Notes under the pieces: generated by a model
The model's database searches: none
Seen by the model: only the letters and a program-made list of their open reading frames with translations
What the model was told of the DNA's origin: nothing
Translations under genes and position numbers: made by a program
Shown: one piece after another, positions 12,401 through 24,400 of the stretch
How the letters are laid out: every line of letters starts with the position of its first letter
Position numbering within the stretch: the first letter of the stretch is position 1
Source: Aplectana chamaeleonis
Taxonomy: Eukaryota > Nematoda > Chromadorea > Rhabditida > Cosmocercidae
Length of the DNA: 64,000 nt
NCBI GenBank assembly: GCA_029168955.1
Contig: JAPDOI010001860.1
Span: forward strand, 62,001 to 126,000
Reading direction: 5' to 3'

Positions 12401-15400
12401 ATCTCTCCTGTTCGGTTCTCAGTTCTGTGAGGCATCACGACTCCTCCTTCCGTTGTGTTCTGTGCTCTGCCCCCAGCAACTCTGATTCCTCCTTTACCAA
12501 CCGCCCCCTCTCTATTGTACATTATAACCTCAATGGCCTTCGTCCCAAGTTGTCTGAACTCTCTCTTTTTTCTCGTACTCATCATCCTGATGTCATAGTG
12601 GTTCAGGAAACAAATCTACCCTCTCATATCATACCAAACACCCCATCGGACGGTACTCTTGAGTGCCTACCTATCCATCTCCCTCTTAAAACACCTCTAT
12701 CTCTTTTTAATGTCTATATCCCTCCTACCACGTCCTGTCCCCAATCTTATGACCCCACTCCTTCACTCAAGCAGCTGTACGACTGCTCCCTTTCACCCTC
12801 TGTTGTCTTTGCAGGCGATTTCAATGCTCATACATTCTGCTCGTCGCTTGACACTGACGCTAGAGGAGAAGACGTCGAAGAATGGGCGAAGGAGTGCGAT
12901 CTGGTCATTCTCAACGATGATCAGCCCACTCGTCTCCCGGCCGACGGCCGATCCTCTAGTCCAGACATCTCTCTTGTGTCTTCTAATCTCTCCAGCGCCT
13001 GCTCTTGGTCGACGGCTAGCACTCTGTCCAGTGATCATATCCCCGTCTTTGTCCATGTCGATCTCTCTAATTCTATTGCTCCTTATTCAGGTATCCGTCA
13101 AAGGTCTTATCTAAATCTTTGCCTTGCAGACTGGCGCTTGTTCAGGAGGTGGCACTTCGCCATGTGGGATGACTACCCATGGAATGGAAACGTGCACCAG
13201 AAGGAACGTCACTTGACTGACGCGATTCGCAAGGCCATGAAAGCCATTCCGGAGGGCCGAGTTAAGACCTTCTTTCCCAATGTCACCAGGGAAATCTTGG
13301 AGAAGATAAGGACAAGGGATGCAAAGAGAGTCGTAGATCACCTGGATCCGACCATTGCTGAGCTGGATAGTGAGATTAAGCGAGATCTGGACAAGCACAA
13401 GGAGGAGTGTTGGGAGAAATTTACGGAGAAGATGAATTTCAAGAGTTATGGAGCGTCAACTTGGAAAGTTCTAAAGATGATCTCGGGCAAGAGCACCTCC
13501 ACCAAATACTCCACGATCGAGTTCGAGGATGGAGTTTTCAAGTCGGGGCAGGAGGCTGCAACTGCTCTCGGAAAGAATTTTTTCATATTTCTGGCTAAGA
13601 GAGGGAAGCGGAACCGAGTGACTGTAAGAGAGCTCTGTAAGTTACCACTTATGAATGAAGCAGAAGCTGTGACGCCCGCGCAGATTGAAAAGGTGGTTAA
13701 AGAGATGCGCAACTCGAAGGCTGTAGGGCCGGATGGCATTAGTCCGGCGGTCTTGAAAAAAATACCGAGTAAGATTATGCCAATTCTGGCTGACGTCATC
13801 AACACATCCTTTCGAACGTGCATCTTACCGCAAGACTGGAAAATGGCAAGCGTCATCCCGTTGCCCAAGCCAGGTAAATCGCCCTCCACGGCTAAGGGAT
13901 ACAGGCCAATAAGTCTTTTATCACCAATCGCCAAAGCCGCTGAGAAACTGGTCGTCAAGGAGCTGGCCGAGCATAATAACAATCAGCAGCACCAGCATGG
14001 ATTCCGCAAATTACACTCTACCACCACGGCGCTGCTGGAGATTGTGAGCTATGTTTTGGATGGCTTCAACGCCGGAAAGCCTCAACGCACTGTTGGAGTA
14101 GCCCTGGACCTCGCGAAGGCGTTTGGCACTGTCAACTTGGGCATACTGTCTGAGAAGCTATTGAGGTCCACCATCCCGCCTTGGCAGAAGCGATGGATTA
14201 CCGCACTCATCTAAGGACGCCGAGCAAAAGTACTGTTTCAGGGACATGTCTCTAATAGCATTCCGATCGCTGCCGGTGTCCCTCAAGGAGGATTCATATC
14301 GCCTGCTCTGTTCAGTCTTTACCTGGAAGATTTGCCCGTCCCCCCAAGTGACATCAAAGTCGTTGCGTATGCGGATGACATCACCATCTTGTGCCGAGAC
14401 AGAGACCTTAATATAGCTGCACGCAAGATCAATAGCTAGCTCATCGTTCTGAAGAGCTTTCTCGATGATAGGATGCTCACTGTCTCTGCCGCTAAATCAT
14501 CTGTATCAGTTTTCTCCACTGACCCTAAGGAACACTGCGCTCACCCCGTTGTGAATTGGGAAGACGCTCGTCTGCCTGCCGCACGTTTCCCTAAGCTGCT
14601 CGGCCTAGTATTGGATCCTTTGTTGAGGTTCCACAAGAATACTGAGCAGAAACAGGCTACAGTGAAAGCAAAGCTCAACGTGCTACGAGCTCTGGGAGGA
14701 ACGTCGTGGGAAGTAGCAAGGAGACAATTTTGACCACCTACAAGGCAATATTGCAGCCGGCATTGGAGTACGCTGCACCGGTATGACAACACATGATATC
14801 AGATTCATCGTGGACAAAGATGCAGCGAGTTCAAAATGCTGCACTTCGGATTGCCAGAGGGTGTGCGAAAAGCACCCCAGTGGAACATCTTCATGCTGAG
14901 GCCCGAGTTCTGCCGGTTAAGGAGCACTGCCAACTCCAAGCGCAGCAACTGGTTATTAACATTGTCAAGCAGCCTGACCACCCATTAAGAAGGATCATGA
15001 ATCCCGTGAGAGAGAGACATATCAGAAGGCCTTTTGCGGATTCTCCCGAGAAAGTCAATATACAAAGATGGACGGACTCCCAACTGGATCGTCTGCGTCT
15101 TTTACGTGCGGAGCACACCAAGTTTGTCAGGGATCACTTGAGTAGGATGACCGTCAATCCCATATTGGGGGTCGTACCACCCGTAGTCAGCGACACCGAG
15201 ATGGAACTCGGTAGGCGGGCTAGAAGTACCCTTGCCTCGTTACGCTCGGTCATTCCCCTATGCTGATGTCATACTTGCATAAGATCGATCGCAGTAAGCC
15301 TGACGAGTGCCCGGACTGTGGGAGCCGTGGCCACACAACTGAACACCTATTTGATTGTGCAAAGAGGCCGACCACTCTGACAACAATGGATTTGTGGACG

Positions 15401-18400
15401 AATCCGGTTTCAATCGCCCGTTTCTTGAACCTTTGACAAAAACCTTCCTGCGGCTGCAAAGAAGAAGAAGAAGACACTCACCTGCTCGCCTTCTATTGGT
15501 CGCTGACAAAATGGTAGCGGGTGACGCGCACTCTTGCGTGATAACTTAACATAAGCTCACACCCCGATCATTAAATTCTCATACCCCATCGAATCTATGC
15601 CCCCACCTCTAACCCTTATCTTTCAGCAATAGATTTATGATCTACAATCGGTTAAAATGTATTTATTATTATATTATATTCCGGCAATCAGAATAAATTC
15701 ACTGCATTTAATATCACAGGCGGGCGTTCAATTAATGCAATGTTCGAAATCAGAGTTTCTCATGCCGAATTCATATCAATCTCATTGGTCACAAATATAT
15801 TAATATATATCATGGCATGTAGTAAACGAAGCACGATCCCATGTATAATAAGCATTTGGCTCTATCCCAGACTGGAGGCACTCGAGATTAATCTATAAAA
15901 AGGAAACAAAGGGATTTACCTGATATCGGTATCGATCAGTTATTATGGAAACTAAAAAAATCTTGAATAATCATTGGTTCATTTTCGCTCAAGGCCTGAG
16001 TGCCCCCCCGCCTAGGATAACACCAAGTGTTTTCCTTCCTTGTTTTAATTATCAATATATAAATATTCTAATTCTACTTATCCCAATATCATTATCGCAT
16101 TAAGTTGTAATATTTTTTGTAAATAACATCACTGTAATGAACTATTTCATGGGAAGCAATCAGGAACATGGCAATTTAATTATACAGGAAATGAAAAAAT
16201 ACTTACAGAATCCACTAGCATCATTGCCTCACGGCTCTGCCATAATACGCTACATTAGCTCTTCTACTTCTCCACATTGACTGCTCTTCGGTGTGCCATG
16301 TCGCTGAAAAAATTGATTTTTGTGGAATTAGGTAGTACAAATAAGTAATAGCAGCGCAGTTACATTAATTGGTATCCATTGGAAATTGTACGATCCTTGT
16401 GGAATTTATAGGCTGCGAATATCTCTCCTGAAATGATACTGTATTACTGGTTTAGCGAAGTAATTGAAAAAATTCATGAAAAGTTCACTTTCTAGGGACT
16501 GCTTCACCCGCACAACGGTGATTTGAAGGACAACGTTTTCGCTGTTGTAGGTAGTGGACAGTACATGAAGAATCCGGCTCGAAATTTCCTAATTACCTGA
16601 GTGAATTCGTAAACAATGCCTTTTTGGTGCTAGCGATATGTTAAGGGAACCGACAAGGACATTTTAGACGTTCAGAAAAAATCCTCTTTCGAAACAAAAT
16701 GACAAGTGGACCTGAAATTTGTAATCAGCACCCAAAATAGAGCGAACTTTGAAACAGTTTTTCTGGACGTCCTAAATTTCCCCTAGGATACCCGTTTTCC
16801 TTTCGCAAATATGAATATGCCCCCTCTAGGAATATGGAAATCTCTGAGGTATTTTGCAATTTTTTTTTATTGAAAAAATATCTACAGAAATCTGCGGATT
16901 ATGGTTTTCTAAAACATCGTGGTGCATTGAAAACACGCCCTGTGTAAAAAAAAACGTGAAAATTGGCCTTTTTCGAAATGACTCACGAACCAGTCGAGAG
17001 CTGACTTCCATTTTCTTCGTCCATTCCTCAGACGCTCCAAATACGCAGCTCTTCTACGAACTCTATTAACCAGCATCTCTAAAAAATTTTAAACGTTCAG
17101 AGCTTCAAGGAAAACTTCTAACTCAGCTGCTTCTTGTCGTCTAATATAAGCCCGGGGAAGAGAATCGCGAACAATTAAAAATAGCATCTTACCTCCATAA
17201 GCACGAGCTCCCACATCGTGCACTGTGCGGACCGGTTCAAAAATGGAAGCATGCGTACCAGCGGAAAAAATTTTTCACCTGGAAAAAATTATTCAGCGAG
17301 CGAAACAAAATTATTTATGATGTTACACACATAATTTGAAGACCGTTCAAAAATTCAAGTACTCGCCCGTACCATCTGATAAATTTACATTTATTGACAT
17401 TCACCAAATATGTTCAACATTTTTTAGCTCACGAGTCGTTCGAAATTCAGGAATAAGCAATGAGCTTTTTTTATTTTATTTTTCCTCTTAAAAAAATTAA
17501 TTTGAAGTGTTCCAAAAAAATTATTTCATTTTTTCGGAGAATTTGTGTCGATTGCAAATATCTAAATGGAAAATAATTGTATAGCGAAAATAGGGATAGG
17601 GAACTACTGACGTGGAGTAGCTGGGGTTGACAGAAATGTTCAAAAAACATTTGTCGGAGAACTCATCACATATGATCTGAGGCGTATCGAGTCACACGTC
17701 GACGTGAGGATGGTGATAATGGAGGCGTGATGGTCCTAGTGTCATTAACACCTATCTGGTACTCGTGGGTACACCTAAGGCATTAGATAATTATGTGCTC
17801 ACTCGCCGAATGACAACGAGGTCGCACATATGGTCTGGCTAACGGGTCACAGCAACCACGGAGAACAGTTGGTAAACTTCACCGTAGTTCTAAATCACAA
17901 AGGAAAACAAATCAAAAGCATAGAAAAAAAAAGAAAACGATCCAGAGGAAAGAGACGCCAACTGTGATTTTTGAGGATACAGCGGTCGACTGGCTCGCAA
18001 TGGGTTCGCGACCCGCTGTACCTCCTCCACTCGCGCTCCCGACCCGCTATACCCATAGCGGGTGGCGTGCGGAGACGAGGGGTCAGCGGGTGGCGAGCAC
18101 TTCAAAATGAGGGGTGGGCGGGTGGCGAGCAAGGCCCGAAATGCGCGCGGGTCGCGAGCACCGAGTTCCTGAGTGTATATTGTTGAGGCCTTGATGATAA
18201 CAGAAACTGCCGAATCTGACTGCGGGAATTTTTTAACGAGGAAATCGAAGTTGTCCGTTTTAGTGTATAAATTAGTCGAAATTTCGTTATTATCTATTTT
18301 TATGTTGATATCTAAGTGGTTGGTGTGAAAATTGTCCCTATCGGTTCTTTTGATCTCTAACAAATTATTGTAAACAACAGCTAACCGGTCTTTTATATAT

Positions 18401-21400
18401 TTGTCCGTTTTGTTATGAATGATTTATAGGTCATCCGTATACCTATACGGCTCAAACTAAACATTACGATCAAAAGACAAAGTTTTGGAAAATAAGAACT
18501 CCATCACTGATAAAACAAAGTCTGCTAGGATGGGGCTAAAATTACCGCCCTGTGGAACCCCTTGTTTCTGTTTGAAAACGACGCTAACGAAAAAACAGTA
18601 GCTATTATTGAGAAGGTAGTCAATGTAGTAAATTAAGTCATGTTTAGTATAATATCTGTAACTACTGTTTTACGATTGGTTAACCGTGTAGAAAGACTTG
18701 AAACCATTACTCGCGATAAACTTTTTATTAGCATTATTAAAGCATATGTTGACCAAATAACTCATACAGCCAATAATAGTAGTATGAGGTAGGTTTTTGA
18801 ACATATCAGTGAAATCTGCCGAATAACGTTTCGCATCGTTATTTTTAAATGATTTCAGTTGCTCCGCAATATTTATGTTTGCAATTGACCCGTATGTTTT
18901 TTTTTGTTCCGAGATTTAACTATGTTAGCGTATTCAACAAAAGGCTTCTTCAGTGTTGTGAATACCACACCTAATTCCTGAGCCAGAGGTTTCAAACTGC
19001 TATTATGTGCTCCTGTTATACATCTAAATTTGATAGGATTTTTATGTAACTTTGGTATGGCATAAATCAATGGAGGTGCACATTCCACTACGAATTTCGA
19101 CTTGTTCGTCAGGTTGAAAAACTTATGCTTAAAGGCAGTATCCACGATAAAATCAGTCTCCGAGTTTTCACCGGCAATCGAGAGGCCTGAGTCCAACTTC
19201 ACCAGTAATGTTGAAAAAACGGCTAGGAACAAACAGAGAAGAGCCCCATACGGCCCTACACTTGAGTGTTCCGCGCACGCAACGCCCACTCCTTTCAACC
19301 GCCTCTGATCCGTAAATAACTGGAAAACCCATTTTAAGGAAACAGCATACATTCAGGAGTCTATAGTCCACTCCGCTCAACTAAACTTACCCCATTTGAT
19401 GGTCCATTACCTTCTCAAACAGAAATTTTAATTGGGAAACTTTATCGGTAGCCGTGGAGGGAGTGGGCGTTGCGTGAGCGGAACACTCAAATTAGGGCCG
19501 TATAGGGCTCGTTCATGCTCGTTCTTAGCCGTTTTCTCAATGTTTCTGGTTAAATAGGGCACGAACCTTTCGATTTCCGGTGAAAACTCGGAAACTGATT
19601 TTATCATGGACACTGCCTTTAAGAATTATTGAAACTTCATTTGCATTTGGAACGGCTTCATAAACTCCATTGTTAGTTCCATATACTATTGTATTATTAA
19701 CTTCATCAAAAGTAATTCTTATTTCTTCCATTAGGAACACAAGGTGATACTTTTTACGAATTAGTCCATTGTTATTACTGGCCTTATCCAATGGACAAAA
19801 TGTGAAAGTATTTTGCAACCTTTTGACAACTTCATATGGAAACTTCCAAGTATTTTCTATGGGTAACTCTCCATGAAGAAGTAGTTTTATTTTTGTCCTG
19901 TATTCCGTGTTCAAAAAAGACATAATGCGGTCGATTTTTTCGCCGTTTAGCTTGAACTTATTGACCAAGTAATTAACAACCTCTAGTGCGGTTGATAAAA
20001 ATATTTTTAATATCTTGTCTATTAGATTTATCCTTGAATCTAAATTTAGTGCATTTGTTGAGGATGTTACGGAAAACAACATCGTCAATTATATCCAAAT
20101 TTCCTGTAATTATATGTCTATTGCTTGAGCAGATATAATTATGATATTTATTACTATTTGTTTCACAAACACACGACAAACTCAAAATATCTTCAATTTC
20201 AGTGGTAGTCAGAGTTCTCAGAAATTTATTATAGTTGTAAATTCTGGATTTCATTGTTATCTACGACCCCAATTATGTTTTTGATGGTGAGAGAAATGAA
20301 TATTTTATTGAAATTTACTTTGTCAAATATTTTGTTAGCAAAAGGAATTAAATAAGATGACCCTCCAATTTACGTATTTTTGGTTTGCGCATATTGATAA
20401 TGCAAGCTGGTTAGCAAACAGAAAACAAGGAATCTATAGTTTTGTTGAGTATTCTTCAGAAATTCTGCTGAAAGTGATAACTTCAGAAGACTTCGAATAT
20501 TGAAACTACTCATTTTGCATTACAATTACTAGAGGGAGTTTGATAAGTACTTATTATGAATTTTGTAGTTTTAGAACAGATTTGAATTTCAAACCTGATG
20601 AGACTGCGAATGCTACAGATATTTTAACACTTCTTACCTATGGTGTGGCTTCCTAAGTCTTTAACTGTATAATGCCCGTTACCTACCTTATACTTAGTGA
20701 AGCTGGAGACCTGAACGTAATTACTCTGACTGACTTGCATGGAGTTTTTTGACTGTTAGATGCACATCACCTAGGAAGCGAAGCCTAAGTGAAGGGGGAG
20801 TCCACTTTAAAGGCAGCGTTCACGATAATCATCCTCGTTGACTTTCCACAGTGAAATGATAGGCGAGAAGGATCCTAGGCTCCCAGTGTCGGAAGAACTG
20901 TAGAAAACGAGCCAGGAGCGGCAAAATAACGGCTGCAAACAAGCGTTTTGGTGCCACAGACACGCCTGGTGCCCCAGATCCGCTCCTCGGAATGAACAAA
21001 TGAAGACTCAGATTACAGGAATTATCAAGTCAAGGAAGTGCTGATAAGTGAGATGATCGCTTCATTGCACTGATAGGTATCATCCTTCTAGCGGTCAATT
21101 CCTCCACGCTCAAAAATCAACGTAAACAAGAGAGGGCCTATTTTGGCTCAAAAACTCGTCTTTCTTGTCCTTTCTAAGCATGCCTTGCTATATAGGGCAC
21201 CAGACCTTCCGTAAGCCGTGCAGATATCGGAAGTGAAATTTATCGTGAACACTGCCTTTAAGGTTGGTGTTCCGAAAGGCTTCGGTGGGGCTGCCACCAA
21301 GGGAATGACGGGCCCTTTTTGTTCAAACGAACCAGAGTTAGTGGAAGAGTGCAGAGCAGACCCCAACCACGCTACTCTACACCCCGCATCAGCAATCCTT

Positions 21401-24400
21401 CAATGTGTGAGTTCAGTGTTGCGGGGTTTAATCTCAACCCATAACATGCAAGACAAAGAAAAAGGAAAAGAATGAAAATTGAAAAAGGGCAAATTTAGTT
21501 GAAGGAGGGAAGCTCAAACGCATAGGTAAATCATACAGTATCTCACCACTGAAATCAAAGATAAAGTATTATTTTTGGGCTTTTATTTATTTTGAAGATT
21601 ATCTCGCTCAGGTGAGCCCGGGAGGAGCAAGCAGCGAAGCGATTATAGCGAAATGTAAGTGATAAGGGGATTTTAACGGGATTAGTAGGGTGAGCTCTAC
21701 TTCGACCGACTCATGTGGGGGAGAAAAGCCACACGTTTTGATGAAGCTTATCTCGCCCAAACGAGTTCAGGAGGAGCAAGCAGCGGGGTGATCGCTCATG
21801 GCAAAATAGAAAGGATAAGGAGATTTCAGTATGTTAAGTGCAATGAGCTCTACTTCGACCGGACAAAATGAGGGAGAAAAGCTTTATATTACATTCAGAA
21901 CATCTTGAATTTTTCTGAGATACTCTAATAGTCAACTATATCACATGAATGTCAGATGAACTAGGCGCAGTTGAGGAGAAAAAAAACAGAAGATTCAGAT
22001 ATAGTCAAGCTAGTAAGACTGGGTTACCAGCGTAGGAGTTGTCCACAATTCATTCTAGTGAGTTTTGTGGGTCTTATCCTCAGATATTCGGGGGGAAGTT
22101 CCCGAAAACTACAGCAGAACGTCCCTCGAAACAACTGCGGAACTTCCCCCGAATTGGGGGGGGGGAGAAGCGAAGGGGACCTCCCGACAGCAGAGTAATT
22201 GGTGAAGTTCCCACAGCAGGAGTTCTCTTGTTCTCCTGACTGCAGGTCTTCCCTCGACCTCCCGACTGCAGGTCTTCCCTCAACCTCCCTACTGCAGGTT
22301 TCTTCTTGTTTCCCTCCTCAACGACTGTGATTTCACGCTTTCACAACAGATTTATTGTCATCATATCACCATAATTATAACAATGGCTAGATGTTTCCTC
22401 CATGTGCACTTCTTTCCATCATACAATGCTCCAAAAACCAAGACTGGAATCGGCTTACAAGATTTCGCGAGCACCTGAAACATTATTTCTAATACGACCA
22501 CGAAACGAAAGATGTGAGAGTGTAAGACTAACCTGTATTGGATAAGGCTTGGCCGGGCACTCCCGAAGAGTCGAACATAGGGCAGCACACAGATTTATCG
22601 ATCTCGAAAAATGAATCATAAGCTGCTACAAACCAATCTAGAAATCCAACCAAATTATGTCCATTTACCAATACCATGTCCAGAACTCAAGGAAGGCTTG
22701 CCACTTTCTACATTTAGACAATTCAGGAAAAAGGTCGATGGAAAGCAGTTCCTTTGAAAAGTTCAGATGAAGTATATGTCGAAATTTAGTGGTCATAGGC
22801 ACTTTTAAACTGATTCCAGCATTCTGAAAATAAATATATGGGCGAAAACGTCGCTTGAAAAAGACTGGCTTAACACGCGGGAAACTATGTTCGAGTTTAC
22901 TTAGGGTTCGAGTAGCGGGCGAGCTCAAAGTAATTGCGATCATCGTCTACACAGTCTGCTGCGAGGAAATCGTTCTTGCTGCAAAACTGCTATCACGAAT
23001 GGGGGGTGAAGGCACCTGGGCATCGCACTTGGTCACGCTCATTGTTCCGCTCCGCAACGACTCTTCCGATTTTGGAAGTGGAAAAAAAACCCTGAGTCGG
23101 TGTTCAAATGGCACGCGTAAACTTCAGAATATCGTTTGGGCCGAAGCTTGTGTGTGGCCGAATACGATGCCATATTGCCCCCACCCCACCCCTTCCGTCT
23201 GCCATAGCTCCCGCGGGAACATCACTCTAGTTCGCTACCTCCCGGTTTTGATTTAGCGCGGCATTTAGCGCGGCGCGGTTTGTGCCCTGACTGATACAAA
23301 AACCCACCTTGACCTCCCTAGGGATGTGCGTAATTGAGACTAGAGACTAAGAGCTTTAACGACTATGGGGCCTTCTCTGGACGTCGAACGACTAACGACT
23401 GAAAAATGGAAGATTTCCGTAAGCAATCCAGAAATTGGCAAGAAAATGAATACGCACTATGATCGCTCCCCAGTGGAGGGATCACACCAACTTTGACCCA
23501 TATATCGGTGGCGGTTGTTCGGGACAAATACATGCAGGACGGCTCGTCCTGATACTTTTCGTTCGCTCTTTGAGGTTGGCACAAACTCGATGCCATGTGT
23601 TATAAAATACATCCACCGAGTTTGCGCTAACCTACAACAGGGAACGAAAAGTAAATATCAGTTCGATCCGTGCATACTGTACATATCCTCTGGTTCCGAG
23701 CCGAATTTACTCTGTTTCCTAGCACGCTTGTGCGGAGCGAGGGTAGAGACAGCGAGAAAGTGTGGGGAGAAGGAATCGCAGCATAAGCGCGCAGGCGCAC
23801 GCGATGAACGGAAATAAATCACATTAGGAAAGAGGATACGGGTGTCGTGCAAGATATTCATAACTTACAGTCTTTATTTTTTCGAACGAAACTACTTCTC
23901 AAGTCTTGGATATCAATATTATGGCACCAACATAACGTCACGCAGCTAGCGCGGCGTCGCTTCGGTGCTTAACAAAAGCGCTACACTCCTGAAATGGTGA
24001 TTTTAAGGCCTTGCCGCAAAGAGCCCTCAATCGCCCTCAATAATTCCGATGGTCCATGAGAAATTGTTCAGCTGGAACAACCCTCGAACCGTTTTCGAAT
24101 CTAAACAAGTTTTTTTAATTGAAGAACAAGCCGCAGGACCATTCTGTGAACATTCTACACATTGTCAGTCGTATTCAAGAACTCGAAAAAGTTTGTTCAG
24201 AAATATATCTGGTGAAAGCCGTTCATAGCCGTATGCAAAGAACGTTCACAATATTTAATCATAGATTTCGAATCAGTCGTTCGAATTGAATAATTATGCA
24301 GAGACGACTATTAGTAGCTCCAGATGTGCAAGAAACGCAACAGTTTTCATGTGACGCCATTTCCATGCAAAGAGTCACGTCACCTCTGAGAGTTTTGCCG

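Larger units (their letters stand above)
12132..15473 (+). mobile_element. LINE copy 2, full length 3.34 kb, jockey/CR1-like
   Basis: The 5' end CTGCCGAGATGTCG and the 3' end GGCTGCAAAG followed by (GAA)n match copy 3. A 9-bp duplication ACACTCACC flanks it at 12123-12131 and 15474-15482. One coding unit: leader with 2A-like motif, PHD-like finger, APE endonuclease, RT and C-terminal knuckle. Confidence 0.85.
17890..20280 (-). mobile_element. Penelope-like retroelement remnant
   Basis: Minus-strand coding traces run from about 20254 down to 18170. RT landmarks: YAIPKLHKNP and FRCITGAHNSS (about 19010-19075), SADFTDMFKNLP (motif A, near 18815), QGVPQGGNFSPILADF (near 18545), then RYTDDL (motif C, near 18437). 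The KLHK, F(D/S)-MFKNLP and order of blocks resemble Penelope-like RTs; the class call is from memory. No GIY-YIG nuclease is seen; the 3' part runs into the GC-rich repeat at 17975-18170. Stops occur near 18430, 18466 and 18681, and frameshifts near 20030 and 18880. A MITE interrupts it at 19133-19618. Confidence 0.6.
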
